A stretch of 32,128 bases of DNA from an uncultured Gammaproteobacteria bacterium (GTDB lineage: Bacteria > Pseudomonadota > Gammaproteobacteria > Arenicellales > CAJQKF01), in the NCBI GenBank assembly GCA_905478855.1, contig CAJQKF010000102.1:1-32128 (forward strand). Direction: 5' to 3'. Below the pieces are notes generated by a model. That model saw nothing but the letters and a program-made list of their open reading frames with translations, was not told where the DNA came from and made no database searches. Positions 26,372 through 32,128 of the stretch are shown one piece after another. The position numbers were made by a program, and so were the translations under genes. The first letter of the stretch is position 1, and each line of letters starts with the position of its first letter.

Positions 26372-26401
26372 TTTTTAATATAACGAGCATTATATTAAAA
26401 A
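26372..26401 (-). promoter_or_regulatory. Inverted-repeat operator over the promoter of the betaine-type operon
   Basis: A 30-bp inverted repeat (arms TTTTTAATATAA and its complement, with two mismatched central pairs) lies 19-48 bases upstream of the acyl-CoA dehydrogenase start. On the minus strand a perfect TATAAT (26389-26394) falls inside it; a TTTACA at 26415-26420 is a weak -35 because the spacing is 20. TetR-type repression is the natural reading. Confidence 0.6.
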
Positions 26402-26435
26402 AGTAGATGTGATTTGTAAATTAAATAATCTTTTC

Positions 26436-26460
26436 TGCGACGTATAGACGTCGCATTTTT
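26436..26460 (+). terminator. Terminator-like hairpin with no gene upstream of it
   Basis: TGCGACGT (26436-26443) pairs with ACGTCGCA (26448-26455) around ATAG and is followed by TTTTT on the plus strand. No plus-strand gene ends here, so it may cap a short RNA or stop divergent transcripts from the operon promoter. Confidence 0.5.
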
Positions 26461-26627
26461 AAAACTTTAGTTTTTGGATGATTATCCAAGTGACTGGACG
26501 ATTAACAGGTTCGTAAAATTTAATTAACGCGAGCGGGTATTTTATATGAAGGAATTGGGTCCCACTTGGTGCATAATAAACCGCTCTATCATTTCACGAA
26601 AATTATGGCATTCACGGTTAATTGTTG

Positions 26628-27215
26628 ATGAAGGATTGGGTTGCGGAACGCTCTGTATTTCTTAAAGAATGGATTCGTGCGCCGTTAGTAACGGCTTCTA
26701 TCGTGCCATCGAGTAAAACACTGGCGCGGGCAATGGCCCGGGGTGTTAGGCCGGAACTCGGCCCCGTAATTGAACTTGGTCCGGGAACCGGGGTAATAAC
26801 TCGGCATTTACTAGAAGCGGGAGTTCCCGAGGATCAGCTCATACTGGTTGAAGTGAATCATTATTTTGCGAACCAGCTTCGAAAAAAATTTCCGAAAGCT
26901 CGAGTTATTCATGACTCAGCTGAAAATCTAGGTGGTATCAAATTTGATCAAACACCGGCGTTTGCTGTCAGTGGAATTCCGCTTATGTCGATTCCCAATC
27001 CTAAAGTGGCTGAAATACTGAAATCTGTATTTTCGTGCCTAACGCCTGACGGCGTGTTCATTCAATTTACCTATGCGCCGCGATGTCCGGTAAATAAAAA
27101 GCTACAAAAACGACTAGGATTACAGGGAGATATATTCGAAATGGTGTTGAGAAATATCCCTCCGGCAGGGGTATATCACATTAGCAGGGTGAACGACCTG
27201 CGCTCAAAAAGATAA
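26628..27215 (+). CDS. pmtA: Phospholipid N-methyltransferase, PmtA-like
   Basis: This 195-residue SAM enzyme resembles the rhizobial/Rhodobacter PmtA type, which methylates phosphatidylethanolamine stepwise to phosphatidylcholine. Motif I is VIELGPGTGVITRHL (about 48-62). The PmtA-like blocks VSGIPLMSIPNPKV, FIQFTYAPRCPV and RNIPPAGVYHISR follow in order. A short hydrophobic N-terminal region may associate with the membrane surface. In-frame TTG codons at 26622 and 26625 are alternative starts, but the ATG at 26628 is preferred, and no clear ribosome site is seen for any of them. It lies divergent to the betaine-type operon and 28 bases ahead of the transaminase gene, with which it may be co-transcribed. 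Confidence 0.82.
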   Translation: MKDWVAERSVFLKEWIRAPLVTASIVPSSKTLARAMARGVRPELGPVIELGPGTGVITRHLLEAGVPEDQLILVEVNHYFANQLRKKFPKARVIHDSAENLGGIKFDQTPAFAVSGIPLMSIPNPKVAEILKSVFSCLTPDGVFIQFTYAPRCPVNKKLQKRLGLQGDIFEMVLRNIPPAGVYHISRVNDLRSKR

Positions 27216-27243
27216 ACTATTAGTTCTGTAATGAGGTGAGTTG

Positions 27244-28095
27244 GTGAGTCGAATTGTATACGTTAATGGCGAGTATGTTGATGAAGTCGATGCCAAGATC
27301 TCAATATTTGATAGGGGTTTCTTATTCGCCGATGGTGTTTATGAAGTATCAACTGTAATAAATGGTAGGTTAATCGATAACGATATTCATCTTAATCGCC
27401 TGCAACGCTCGTTGTCTGAAATTCAGTTGGTGATACCCAATTCCCTATCTCAAATCGAAGTTATTCAGCAACAGTTGATTGATCGAAATCAATTGGTGGA
27501 AGGTATTGTGTATCTCCAAGTAACTCGAGGAGCTGCGGACAGAGATTTTAAGTTCCCGGACAATCCGGTTCCTAGCCTGGTTATGTTTACCCAGCAAAAG
27601 AATGTTTTAAGCAATCCTGTGGCCGATAAAGGCATTCACGTAATGTCTGTGGATGATATTCGCTGGGCTCGACGTGATATTAAAACAGTCGGTTTATTGG
27701 CGCCGTCTATGGCTAAGCAAAAGGCTTTGGATGAGGGTGCCGATGATGCATGGATGGTAGAAGATGGATTTGTAACTGAAGGTAGTTCCAGTAACGCATT
27801 TATTGTTACCCAAGAAGGAACGATTGTTACCCTTAACCTTGGTAATGCAATACTTGCCGGTATTACTCGGAGTGTGGTGTTATCACTGGCAACAGATAAA
27901 GGCATCGAAGTTGAGGAACGTCCGTTTTCGATAACTGAAGCCTATAACGCCGCGGAGGCATTTAGCACCAGTGCTTCTAGTTTTGTTTATCCTGTTGTAA
28001 AAATTGATGGTACTTGGATAGCCGATGGTAAACCTGGTGCGGTGGCTTTAGAGCTTCGTCGTTTGTATATTGAAGCCGCAACCGCTGAGGACTAG
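27244..28095 (+). CDS. D-amino-acid (D-alanine) transaminase-like class IV aminotransferase
   Basis: This 283-residue PLP enzyme of fold type IV has an N-terminal VNGEYVDEVDAKISIFDRGF, a Tyr/Glu region FADGVYEV, and the PLP lysine Lys147 in RRDIKTVGLL. The glycine/serine loop TEGSSSNAF binds the cofactor phosphate. The DIKT and YEV patterns are those of D-amino-acid transaminases, not of branched-chain enzymes. It exchanges amino groups between D-amino acids and 2-oxo acids, supplying D-glutamate or degrading D-amino acids. Start: GAGGTGAG ends three bases before GTG 27244; an in-frame TTG at 27241 directly abuts this site, so GTG is preferred. A loose inverted repeat (28125-28132 with 28157-28164) follows the gene. 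Confidence 0.85.
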   Translation: MSRIVYVNGEYVDEVDAKISIFDRGFLFADGVYEVSTVINGRLIDNDIHLNRLQRSLSEIQLVIPNSLSQIEVIQQQLIDRNQLVEGIVYLQVTRGAADRDFKFPDNPVPSLVMFTQQKNVLSNPVADKGIHVMSVDDIRWARRDIKTVGLLAPSMAKQKALDEGADDAWMVEDGFVTEGSSSNAFIVTQEGTIVTLNLGNAILAGITRSVVLSLATDKGIEVEERPFSITEAYNAAEAFSTSASSFVYPVVKIDGTWIADGKPGAVALELRRLYIEAATAED

Positions 28096-28179
28096 AGGAC
28101 TTGGTGTTTGTGTGGTGCTAGACGCAACTGACCATCATTAACAGTCTAATACGACAGTCAGTTGAGTCGTAAACGTCTG

Positions 28180-28587
28180 TTAGTGACTAATCATAGGCTC
28201 AGTTTGTTTTGCCGCGTCAATCCAGCGTTGAATCATTGCAGCATTTGGTACTGATTTAGATAATTTCTTTTCGGCATTAACGCTTGCCATTTTTACGGCA
28301 AGGTTTTCGGCTTTTCGGGTTCGAAGTTCCTTTACGGTATCAACACCTGATGCTTTTAGTAGCTCACCAAACTGTCGGCCTATACCTGAAATCCGCATCA
28401 AATCCGCCATATCTGCCCAATTGAGTAATTGTTTGGTGCTGATGTCGGTTGCGGCTGAGATTTCTTTTCGTCCTTTCGCACTCCCGCATTTTGCCAGCAT
28501 ATGATCGGTGCTTGTAATTCCTGCACTGACTAGTTTTTCTGCGTTAACAGGCCCGATGCCTTCGATTTCTCTTATCTTGTAACCCAT
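28180..28587 (-). CDS. DUF4332 helix-hairpin-helix protein
   Basis: This 135-residue protein carries two helix-hairpin-helix-like motifs, IEGIGPVNAEKLVSAGI (about 8-24) and ISGIGRQFGELLKASGV (about 66-82), in the order seen in DUF4332 proteins. Such motifs usually bind DNA non-specifically or mediate protein contacts; no enzymatic residues are evident. It has no signal or membrane segment and ends in a basic helix. It converges with the transaminase gene and is transcribed away from the LOG gene's stop codon on the same strand, 84 bases downstream of that gene. The family call is good; function unknown. Confidence 0.8.
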   Translation of the reverse strand: MGYKIREIEGIGPVNAEKLVSAGITSTDHMLAKCGSAKGRKEISAATDISTKQLLNWADMADLMRISGIGRQFGELLKASGVDTVKELRTRKAENLAVKMASVNAEKKLSKSVPNAAMIQRWIDAAKQTEPMISH

Positions 28588-28671
28588 ATAAAGTCTCCAG
28601 TTTAGTTTCTACAGATACTGAGGAATACCGCGAAAAATGATATCTGGGTAGTAACCATGTGAGCTCTTGAG

Positions 28672-29241
28672 CTAATCCCGCATAAATGCATGGTGTTGGA
28701 GCATTTTTTTAATCAATATGTCGGGATCGTCATTGGCTATAATAGAGGAACGCTGTGTTGGACTTACGAAACCCTGATCGGTTACGTCATCGAGAAACGT
28801 TAATAAGTTGTCGTAAAAGCCAGATATATTCAGAAAACCACAGGGTTTTGAATGCATTCCAATTTGTGTCCAGGTAAGTGCTTCAAATATTTCCTCCAGT
28901 GTGCCCAGTCCACCGGGCAACGCAACAAAACCTGACGATAGTTCTGCCATTAGTGCTTTTCGTTCATGCATTGATAACACACTATGCAATTGTGTGAGGT
29001 TTGCCGAGGCCTCGGCTTGCTCAAACAAACCGTGTGGGTAAACGCCGGTAACTTCGCCACCGCAGTCAATCACAGTATCGCTTAAGGCCTTCATTAAACC
29101 GACATTCGATCCGCCAAAAACTAAGTTGAGGTTATTAGCAACCAAACTGCGAGCAAAGCGTTTTGTTTGCTGTAGAAATTCTGGATCATTTCCCGCGCGC
29201 GAACCGAGAAATACGCATATGTTTTTTTTGTCGCTTGTCAT
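28672..29241 (-). CDS. LOG-family protein (nucleoside 5'-monophosphate phosphoribohydrolase)
   Basis: This 189-residue Rossmann-type protein belongs to the LOG (lonely guy) family, which hydrolyses adenosine- or cytokinin-type 5'-monophosphates to base and ribose 5-phosphate. The diagnostic PGGLGTLEE lies at residues 109-117, with Arg94 in MHERKALM ahead of it and the nucleotide-loop motif GGSNVGLM at 43-50. In bacteria without plant partners it is mostly thought of as an AMP-like nucleotide salvage enzyme. I use the ATG at 29241; a TTG nine bases upstream is in frame but no better placed. It lies 61 bases downstream of the nitroreductase gene on the same strand. Confidence 0.9.
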   Translation of the reverse strand: MTSDKKNICVFLGSRAGNDPEFLQQTKRFARSLVANNLNLVFGGSNVGLMKALSDTVIDCGGEVTGVYPHGLFEQAEASANLTQLHSVLSMHERKALMAELSSGFVALPGGLGTLEEIFEALTWTQIGMHSKPCGFLNISGFYDNLLTFLDDVTDQGFVSPTQRSSIIANDDPDILIKKMLQHHAFMRD

Positions 29242-29302
29242 AGTATTCAAATTTTCTATATATAGCAGAGTGGTATAGAGTCGAGTGCTTGGTTGGCAAA
29301 TA

Positions 29303-30136
29303 TTATTTCAGGTTAAAGCCTTGTTTACGAATATAGTCACCAAAATCTGTGCGCATTGGCACAGCATACTGACGCGTATGTTGTTCCGACCAACCGTACT
29401 CTTCGCTAATACCAAATAATTGTGGGTGGAGCTGAGCTGCATCCGGTGTCGGATGGACTCCTTCCCGTCGTTTATCATAGTCCCCAACGTGCTGAACATC
29501 GTTAGTGTCGTCATAGACATTTTGATGCACTGTGACCGTATTGGGTAATCGCATGGAAACATGGCCCGCATCCTGAGGAAAACCAACCGCCAAGCCGGCA
29601 ACAGGGAATACCCATTTTGGCAACTTAAGTATGTTGGAAAGTGAGTTTATAGAGTCACGTACCTGACTAATAGGACAGCAGCCTAGACCCATTGATTCTG
29701 CAGAAATAATAAAATTTTGCATAACCATGCCTGCATCAACTGCGGCATTCATAAATGCATCAAGGTGATCGTTAGCGAAGGTGTGCTCTCGATGATCTGA
29801 TAAAGTTCGTATACGGCGACTATCACCACACCAAATTAACAACACTGGAGCCTGCTCAACCCATTTCAATAGCGGATTGTTGCTTATAATCTCGGCTTTG
29901 ATTTTTATATCCGCAATATTAATAACACTAATCTGCTGCAGGTCTGATTTTGATGGGGCTGAAAAAGCACTTGCTAATAGTGTGCTCAATACATCATTTG
30001 GAATGATTTCCTCAGTGAACTTGCGGCAACTGCGGTGTTTAAGCTGTAGCATCAAAGTTTCATTGCAAACAGGCAGTTCGTGTTCGGGTTGTAGACCATA
30101 GCGCTGCTGGTATGCGTGCATGTGAGAAGTGGTCAT
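29303..30136 (-). CDS. Nitroreductase-family NADPH:FMN oxidoreductase (NfsA/FRP-like)
   Basis: This 277-residue flavoprotein resembles the NfsA/Frp group. An N-terminal HRSCRKFTEE (about 34-43) supplies FMN phosphate contacts. A central segment SAPSKSDLQQ and the QNFIISAESMGLGCCPISQVRD block (about 140-161) complete the FMN site. The late region NTVTVHQNVYDD is followed by a tail ending YIRKQGFNLK. Such enzymes reduce nitroaromatics, quinones or flavin with NAD(P)H. It is divergent from the small protein and class III aminotransferase genes, and an 18-bp palindrome lies in the gap between them. The family is certain; the physiological substrate is unknown. Confidence 0.88.
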   Translation of the reverse strand: MTTSHMHAYQQRYGLQPEHELPVCNETLMLQLKHRSCRKFTEEIIPNDVLSTLLASAFSAPSKSDLQQISVINIADIKIKAEIISNNPLLKWVEQAPVLLIWCGDSRRIRTLSDHREHTFANDHLDAFMNAAVDAGMVMQNFIISAESMGLGCCPISQVRDSINSLSNILKLPKWVFPVAGLAVGFPQDAGHVSMRLPNTVTVHQNVYDDTNDVQHVGDYDKRREGVHPTPDAAQLHPQLFGISEEYGWSEQHTRQYAVPMRTDFGDYIRKQGFNLK

Positions 30137-30207
30137 TATGTATTCTCTTTATAGGAGTAGGGTGTCGAAGGTACTTATAGGGAAAACTAACTAAAAGGTG
30201 TCGTTTA

Positions 30208-30225
30208 GGTAAATTGTAATTTACC
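30208..30225. promoter_or_regulatory. Palindromic operator candidate in a divergent promoter region
   Basis: GGTAAATT-GT-AATTTACC is a perfect 8-bp inverted repeat with a two-base centre. It sits between the divergent nitroreductase gene and the small protein/aminotransferase pair. No regulator gene is adjacent. Confidence 0.45.
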
Positions 30226-30281
30226 GCGATTAGGCGTTAAATTACTAGCCATTAAATTTACTATAAATTTGGAGAAGCAAT

Positions 30282-30434
30282 ATGAAACGGCGAAATATTA
30301 TCCGTTCTACGGTTCGTTCGGCCGGTGCAGTTGCTATGCCCATAGCCATAGCTGCGGTGGTTAAAAGTACAGAGTATTTTAGTCGAGTGAATGAGAAAAT
30401 AGACAAAGGTATAGGTAGGAGTTCTCATGTCTGA
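30282..30434 (+). CDS. Unannotated 50-residue basic/hydrophobic small protein
   Basis: This short gene has an ATG seven bases after a strong TTTGGAG ribosome site (GGAG at 30271-30274) and runs 50 codons to TGA. The product starts MKRRNIIRSTVRSAG, has a hydrophobic run (about residues 14-27, Ala/Ile/Val-rich) and ends with a charged tail containing NEKIDKGIG. A single short membrane-associated helix is likely. Its stop codon lies inside the aminotransferase gene: the two overlap by eight bases, and the ribosome site of that gene is inside this one, so translation is probably coupled. I do not recognise a family and no function can be assigned. Serving mainly as a leader for its neighbour is possible. 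Confidence 0.65.
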   Translation: MKRRNIIRSTVRSAGAVAMPIAIAAVVKSTEYFSRVNEKIDKGIGRSSHV

Positions 30435-31728
30435 TGAAAGCAAGAAATTAGACGAAGCTGTAGATCAGGCACTACTGAACTACGAAAATAGTCACCCGAA
30501 GAGTTTAGAAATCCATCAGCAAGCATGTAACTATATGCCAGGAGGCAATACCCGAACGGTAATATGGCATGAACCCTTTCCTCTGCGAATAGTTGAAGCA
30601 CAAAATGCTGAGATTGTTGATGCTGAAGGTAATAGGTATGTTGATTTTTTAGGTGAGTACACGGCCGGTTTGTTTGGTCACTCCCATCCTTCCATTCAGG
30701 CTGCTACGCGCGAAGCGTTAGATGGTGGCACTAACTTTGGCGCACATAATCATTACGAAGCACGCTTTAGTCAATTACTCTGCGAGCGCTTCCCGGCGAT
30801 TGAGCGGCTTCGTTTTACCAACTCGGGAACAGAAGCTACGATGATGGCGCTTAGTGTGAGCCGTTATTTCACCGGGCGTGAGAAGGTTCTGGTTTTTCGT
30901 GGGGGTTACCATGGTGGTGTGTTCTATTTCGGACAGAAAAACTCACCAATAAACGCACCGTTCCCTTGGATTGTGGCGCCGTTCAATAATTTTGAGGCAA
31001 CCCGGGCCATTATGCAAAGTGAGGGGGATTCAATTGCGTGTGTTCTCGTCGAACCAATGCAGGGTTCTTCAGGTTGCATTACTGCCGATCCAGAGTTTCT
31101 AAAGGCTCTGAGACAAAGTTGTGATGACATCGGCGCGTTGCTTATTTTTGACGAGGTTATGACATCCCGCACGGGGGCAGGTGGTGCTGCGGCATATTTT
31201 GGCGTTACACCGGATCTAATGACGCTTGGCAAATATTTAGGTGGCGGGCATTCGTTTGGATCTTTTGGAGGGCGCGCCGATATCATGGGTTTGTTTGATC
31301 CATCACGCAACGATGCTCTGGTTCATGCAGGAACATTTCAGAATAATGTAATGTCTATGCGTAATGGTATTGAAGTGCTTGAAGCTATTTATACTTCTGA
31401 GATGGCTGAAGCGCATTATCAACTTGGGGAGCAGTGGCGTAGGGGCCTAAATCGCATGCTTTTGGACCTCGAAAGTGAGTTTCAGGTAATTGGTATGGGC
31501 TCATTGCTGTGTTTACATCCTGTAAGAGGAGCGATTCGTAGTCTTGAGGATTTAAAGTCTGCAGATGATCGTCTACGACTGTTATTATTTATGGGATTAT
31601 TGAACGAAGGTTACTATATCGCTCGGCGTGGTTTTATGTCACTTAGCCTGGTGTTGCAGGAATCCCATTTTCGCGGGTTTGAGAATGCTCTTGAAAAAGT
31701 AGTTCGACAAATTGAGTCTATTTCCTAA
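30427..31728 (+). CDS. Class III aminotransferase, glutamate-1-semialdehyde aminomutase-like
   Basis: This 433-residue PLP enzyme of the aspartate aminotransferase superfamily (fold I, class III) resembles glutamate-1-semialdehyde aminomutase and related transaminases. Marks are FTNSGTEATMMAL, the FRGGYHGG segment, the cofactor-binding FDEVMTSRTGAGG and the PLP lysine Lys269 in LGKYLGGG. True HemL proteins act in tetrapyrrole synthesis. This one lacks the close HemL pattern throughout and is more likely a catabolic or specialised aminotransferase with an unknown amine substrate. A GGAG site (30418-30421) lies five bases ahead of the ATG and inside the small coupled gene. A carboxylase gene follows. 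Confidence 0.82.
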   Translation: MSDESKKLDEAVDQALLNYENSHPKSLEIHQQACNYMPGGNTRTVIWHEPFPLRIVEAQNAEIVDAEGNRYVDFLGEYTAGLFGHSHPSIQAATREALDGGTNFGAHNHYEARFSQLLCERFPAIERLRFTNSGTEATMMALSVSRYFTGREKVLVFRGGYHGGVFYFGQKNSPINAPFPWIVAPFNNFEATRAIMQSEGDSIACVLVEPMQGSSGCITADPEFLKALRQSCDDIGALLIFDEVMTSRTGAGGAAAYFGVTPDLMTLGKYLGGGHSFGSFGGRADIMGLFDPSRNDALVHAGTFQNNVMSMRNGIEVLEAIYTSEMAEAHYQLGEQWRRGLNRMLLDLESEFQVIGMGSLLCLHPVRGAIRSLEDLKSADDRLRLLLFMGLLNEGYYIARRGFMSLSLVLQESHFRGFENALEKVVRQIESIS

Positions 31729-31803
31729 CTTTTCTTCCACTAAAGGGCGTGCGTTTTTTATCTTGGATAAAACGTATCGTGCTTAATTTAGGAGTAATAT
31801 TAC

Positions 31804-31839
31804 ATGCTGTATGGTAGATCTCTTCAATATTATTTATGA
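31804..31839 (+). CDS. Possible 11-residue upstream peptide ahead of the carboxylase gene
   Basis: ATG at 31804 follows GGAG (31791-31794) by nine bases and encodes MLYGRSLQYYL before TGA. The TGA overlaps the ATG of the carboxylase gene (ATGA), which has no ribosome site of its own. It may couple translation into the carboxylase. Three of the eleven residues are leucine and three are tyrosine. No similarity can be claimed for so short a peptide. Confidence 0.4.
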   Translation: MLYGRSLQYYL

Positions 31840-32128
31840 GTATTATAAAAAGTCAAATTTCTACACGAGGTGACGATTTTAAGAAGAACGTCGCATCTAT
31901 GCGCTCCGAGCTGGAAACAGTGCAAAATGCTGCGACACGCACGATGCTGGGTGGTAACGAAACCGCTCGTAAACGTCACATAGAGCGGGGTAAACGTTTA
32001 CCCCGTGATCGGGTTGCCGGTTTGCTTGATAAAGGTTCAGCTTTTTTAGAAGTTGGACTATTCGCAGCCCATGACCTTTACGATAACGTTGTTCCATCGG
32101 CTGGCATTATCACTGGTGTGGGTCGTAT
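31836..32128 (+). CDS. Acyl-CoA carboxylase beta subunit, methylcrotonoyl-CoA type, 5' part
   Basis: The first 97 codons of a carboxyltransferase beta subunit run off the window end. The N-terminus MSIIKSQISTR, the later KRLPRDRVAGLLDKGSAFLE and AAHDLYDNVVPSAGIITGVG match the beta subunit of methylcrotonoyl-CoA carboxylase (leucine breakdown); propionyl- and geranyl-CoA carboxylases are close alternatives. These enzymes transfer carboxyl groups from carboxybiotin to the acyl-CoA. The carboxyl-carrier subunit and other leucine genes would be expected just beyond the window. No ribosome site precedes the ATG; the upstream 11-codon ORF ends on it, so coupling is likely. Confidence 0.85.
   Translation, partial: MSIIKSQISTRGDDFKKNVASMRSELETVQNAATRTMLGGNETARKRHIERGKRLPRDRVAGLLDKGSAFLEVGLFAAHDLYDNVVPSAGIITGVGR

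Noticed and set aside
28125..28164. Inverted repeat CAACTGAC/GTCAGTTG between convergent genes as a terminator.
   Set aside because: The 24-base loop and absence of a T-run make intrinsic termination unlikely.
31750..31774. CGTTTTTTATC/GATAAAACG repeat ahead of the carboxylase gene as an attenuator.
   Set aside because: The arms match only with a bulge and no T-run follows the stem.
1..32128. A mobile island, phage or defence system.
   Set aside because: No integrase, transposase, tRNA, terminal repeat or defence-type gene is present, and the genes look like core or accessory metabolism.

Overview
The window looks like ordinary chromosome from an aerobic or facultatively aerobic, heterotrophic Gram-negative proteobacterium, most likely a marine gammaproteobacterium. 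This is an inference from gene content: a Tat-exported respiratory formate dehydrogenase, a TAXI-type TRAP transporter, trimethylammonium (carnitine/butyrobetaine-type) catabolism and a PmtA-type phospholipid methyltransferase. I see no phage, insertion sequence, CRISPR array, tRNA or rRNA. No gene-free stretch exceeds 300 bases.

Region 1 (1-10242, + strand) is a formate dehydrogenase locus. DUF3305 and DUF3306 proteins and a multi-[4Fe-4S] protein come first. After a promoter-bearing gap come a TorD-type chaperone, a small Tat-signal protein, the catalytic subunit FdhA (a cysteine, not selenocysteine, enzyme), the Fe-S subunit FdhB and the cytochrome b subunit FdhC. A strong terminator follows FdhC. 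Beyond it lie an unrecognised 181-residue protein and a biotin/lipoate-ligase-like protein of the kind often found beside such dehydrogenases.

Region 2 (10369-16074) holds a minus-strand TAXI binding protein, a fused TRAP permease and a DadA-like FAD oxidoreductase. A LysR regulator is transcribed divergently. The likely job is uptake and oxidation of an amino acid or similar amine-bearing acid. A terminator between the binding protein and the permease should keep the binding protein in excess.

Region 3 (16198-20554) is mixed. It has a SAM methyltransferase, a MarR regulator with an HpaB-type flavin monooxygenase (no reductase partner visible), a retropepsin-like aspartic protease, and an orphan lasso-peptide-B2-like cysteine peptidase.

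Region 4 (20694-26353, - strand) is a tight five-gene operon. It encodes an acyl-CoA dehydrogenase, an L-carnitine-dehydrogenase-like protein, an NDP-forming acyl-CoA synthetase, a CaiD-like hydratase and a TetR regulator. Together they could convert gamma-butyrobetaine through crotonobetainyl-CoA and carnitinyl-CoA to an oxidised carnitine derivative. A large inverted repeat overlaps the operon promoter. This is the most interesting system in the window.

Region 5 (26628-32128) carries PmtA, a D-amino-acid-type transaminase, a DUF4332 protein, a LOG-family protein and a nitroreductase. It ends with an unannotated 50-residue protein translationally coupled to a class III aminotransferase, and the 5' part of an acyl-CoA carboxylase beta subunit preceded by an 11-codon upstream ORF.
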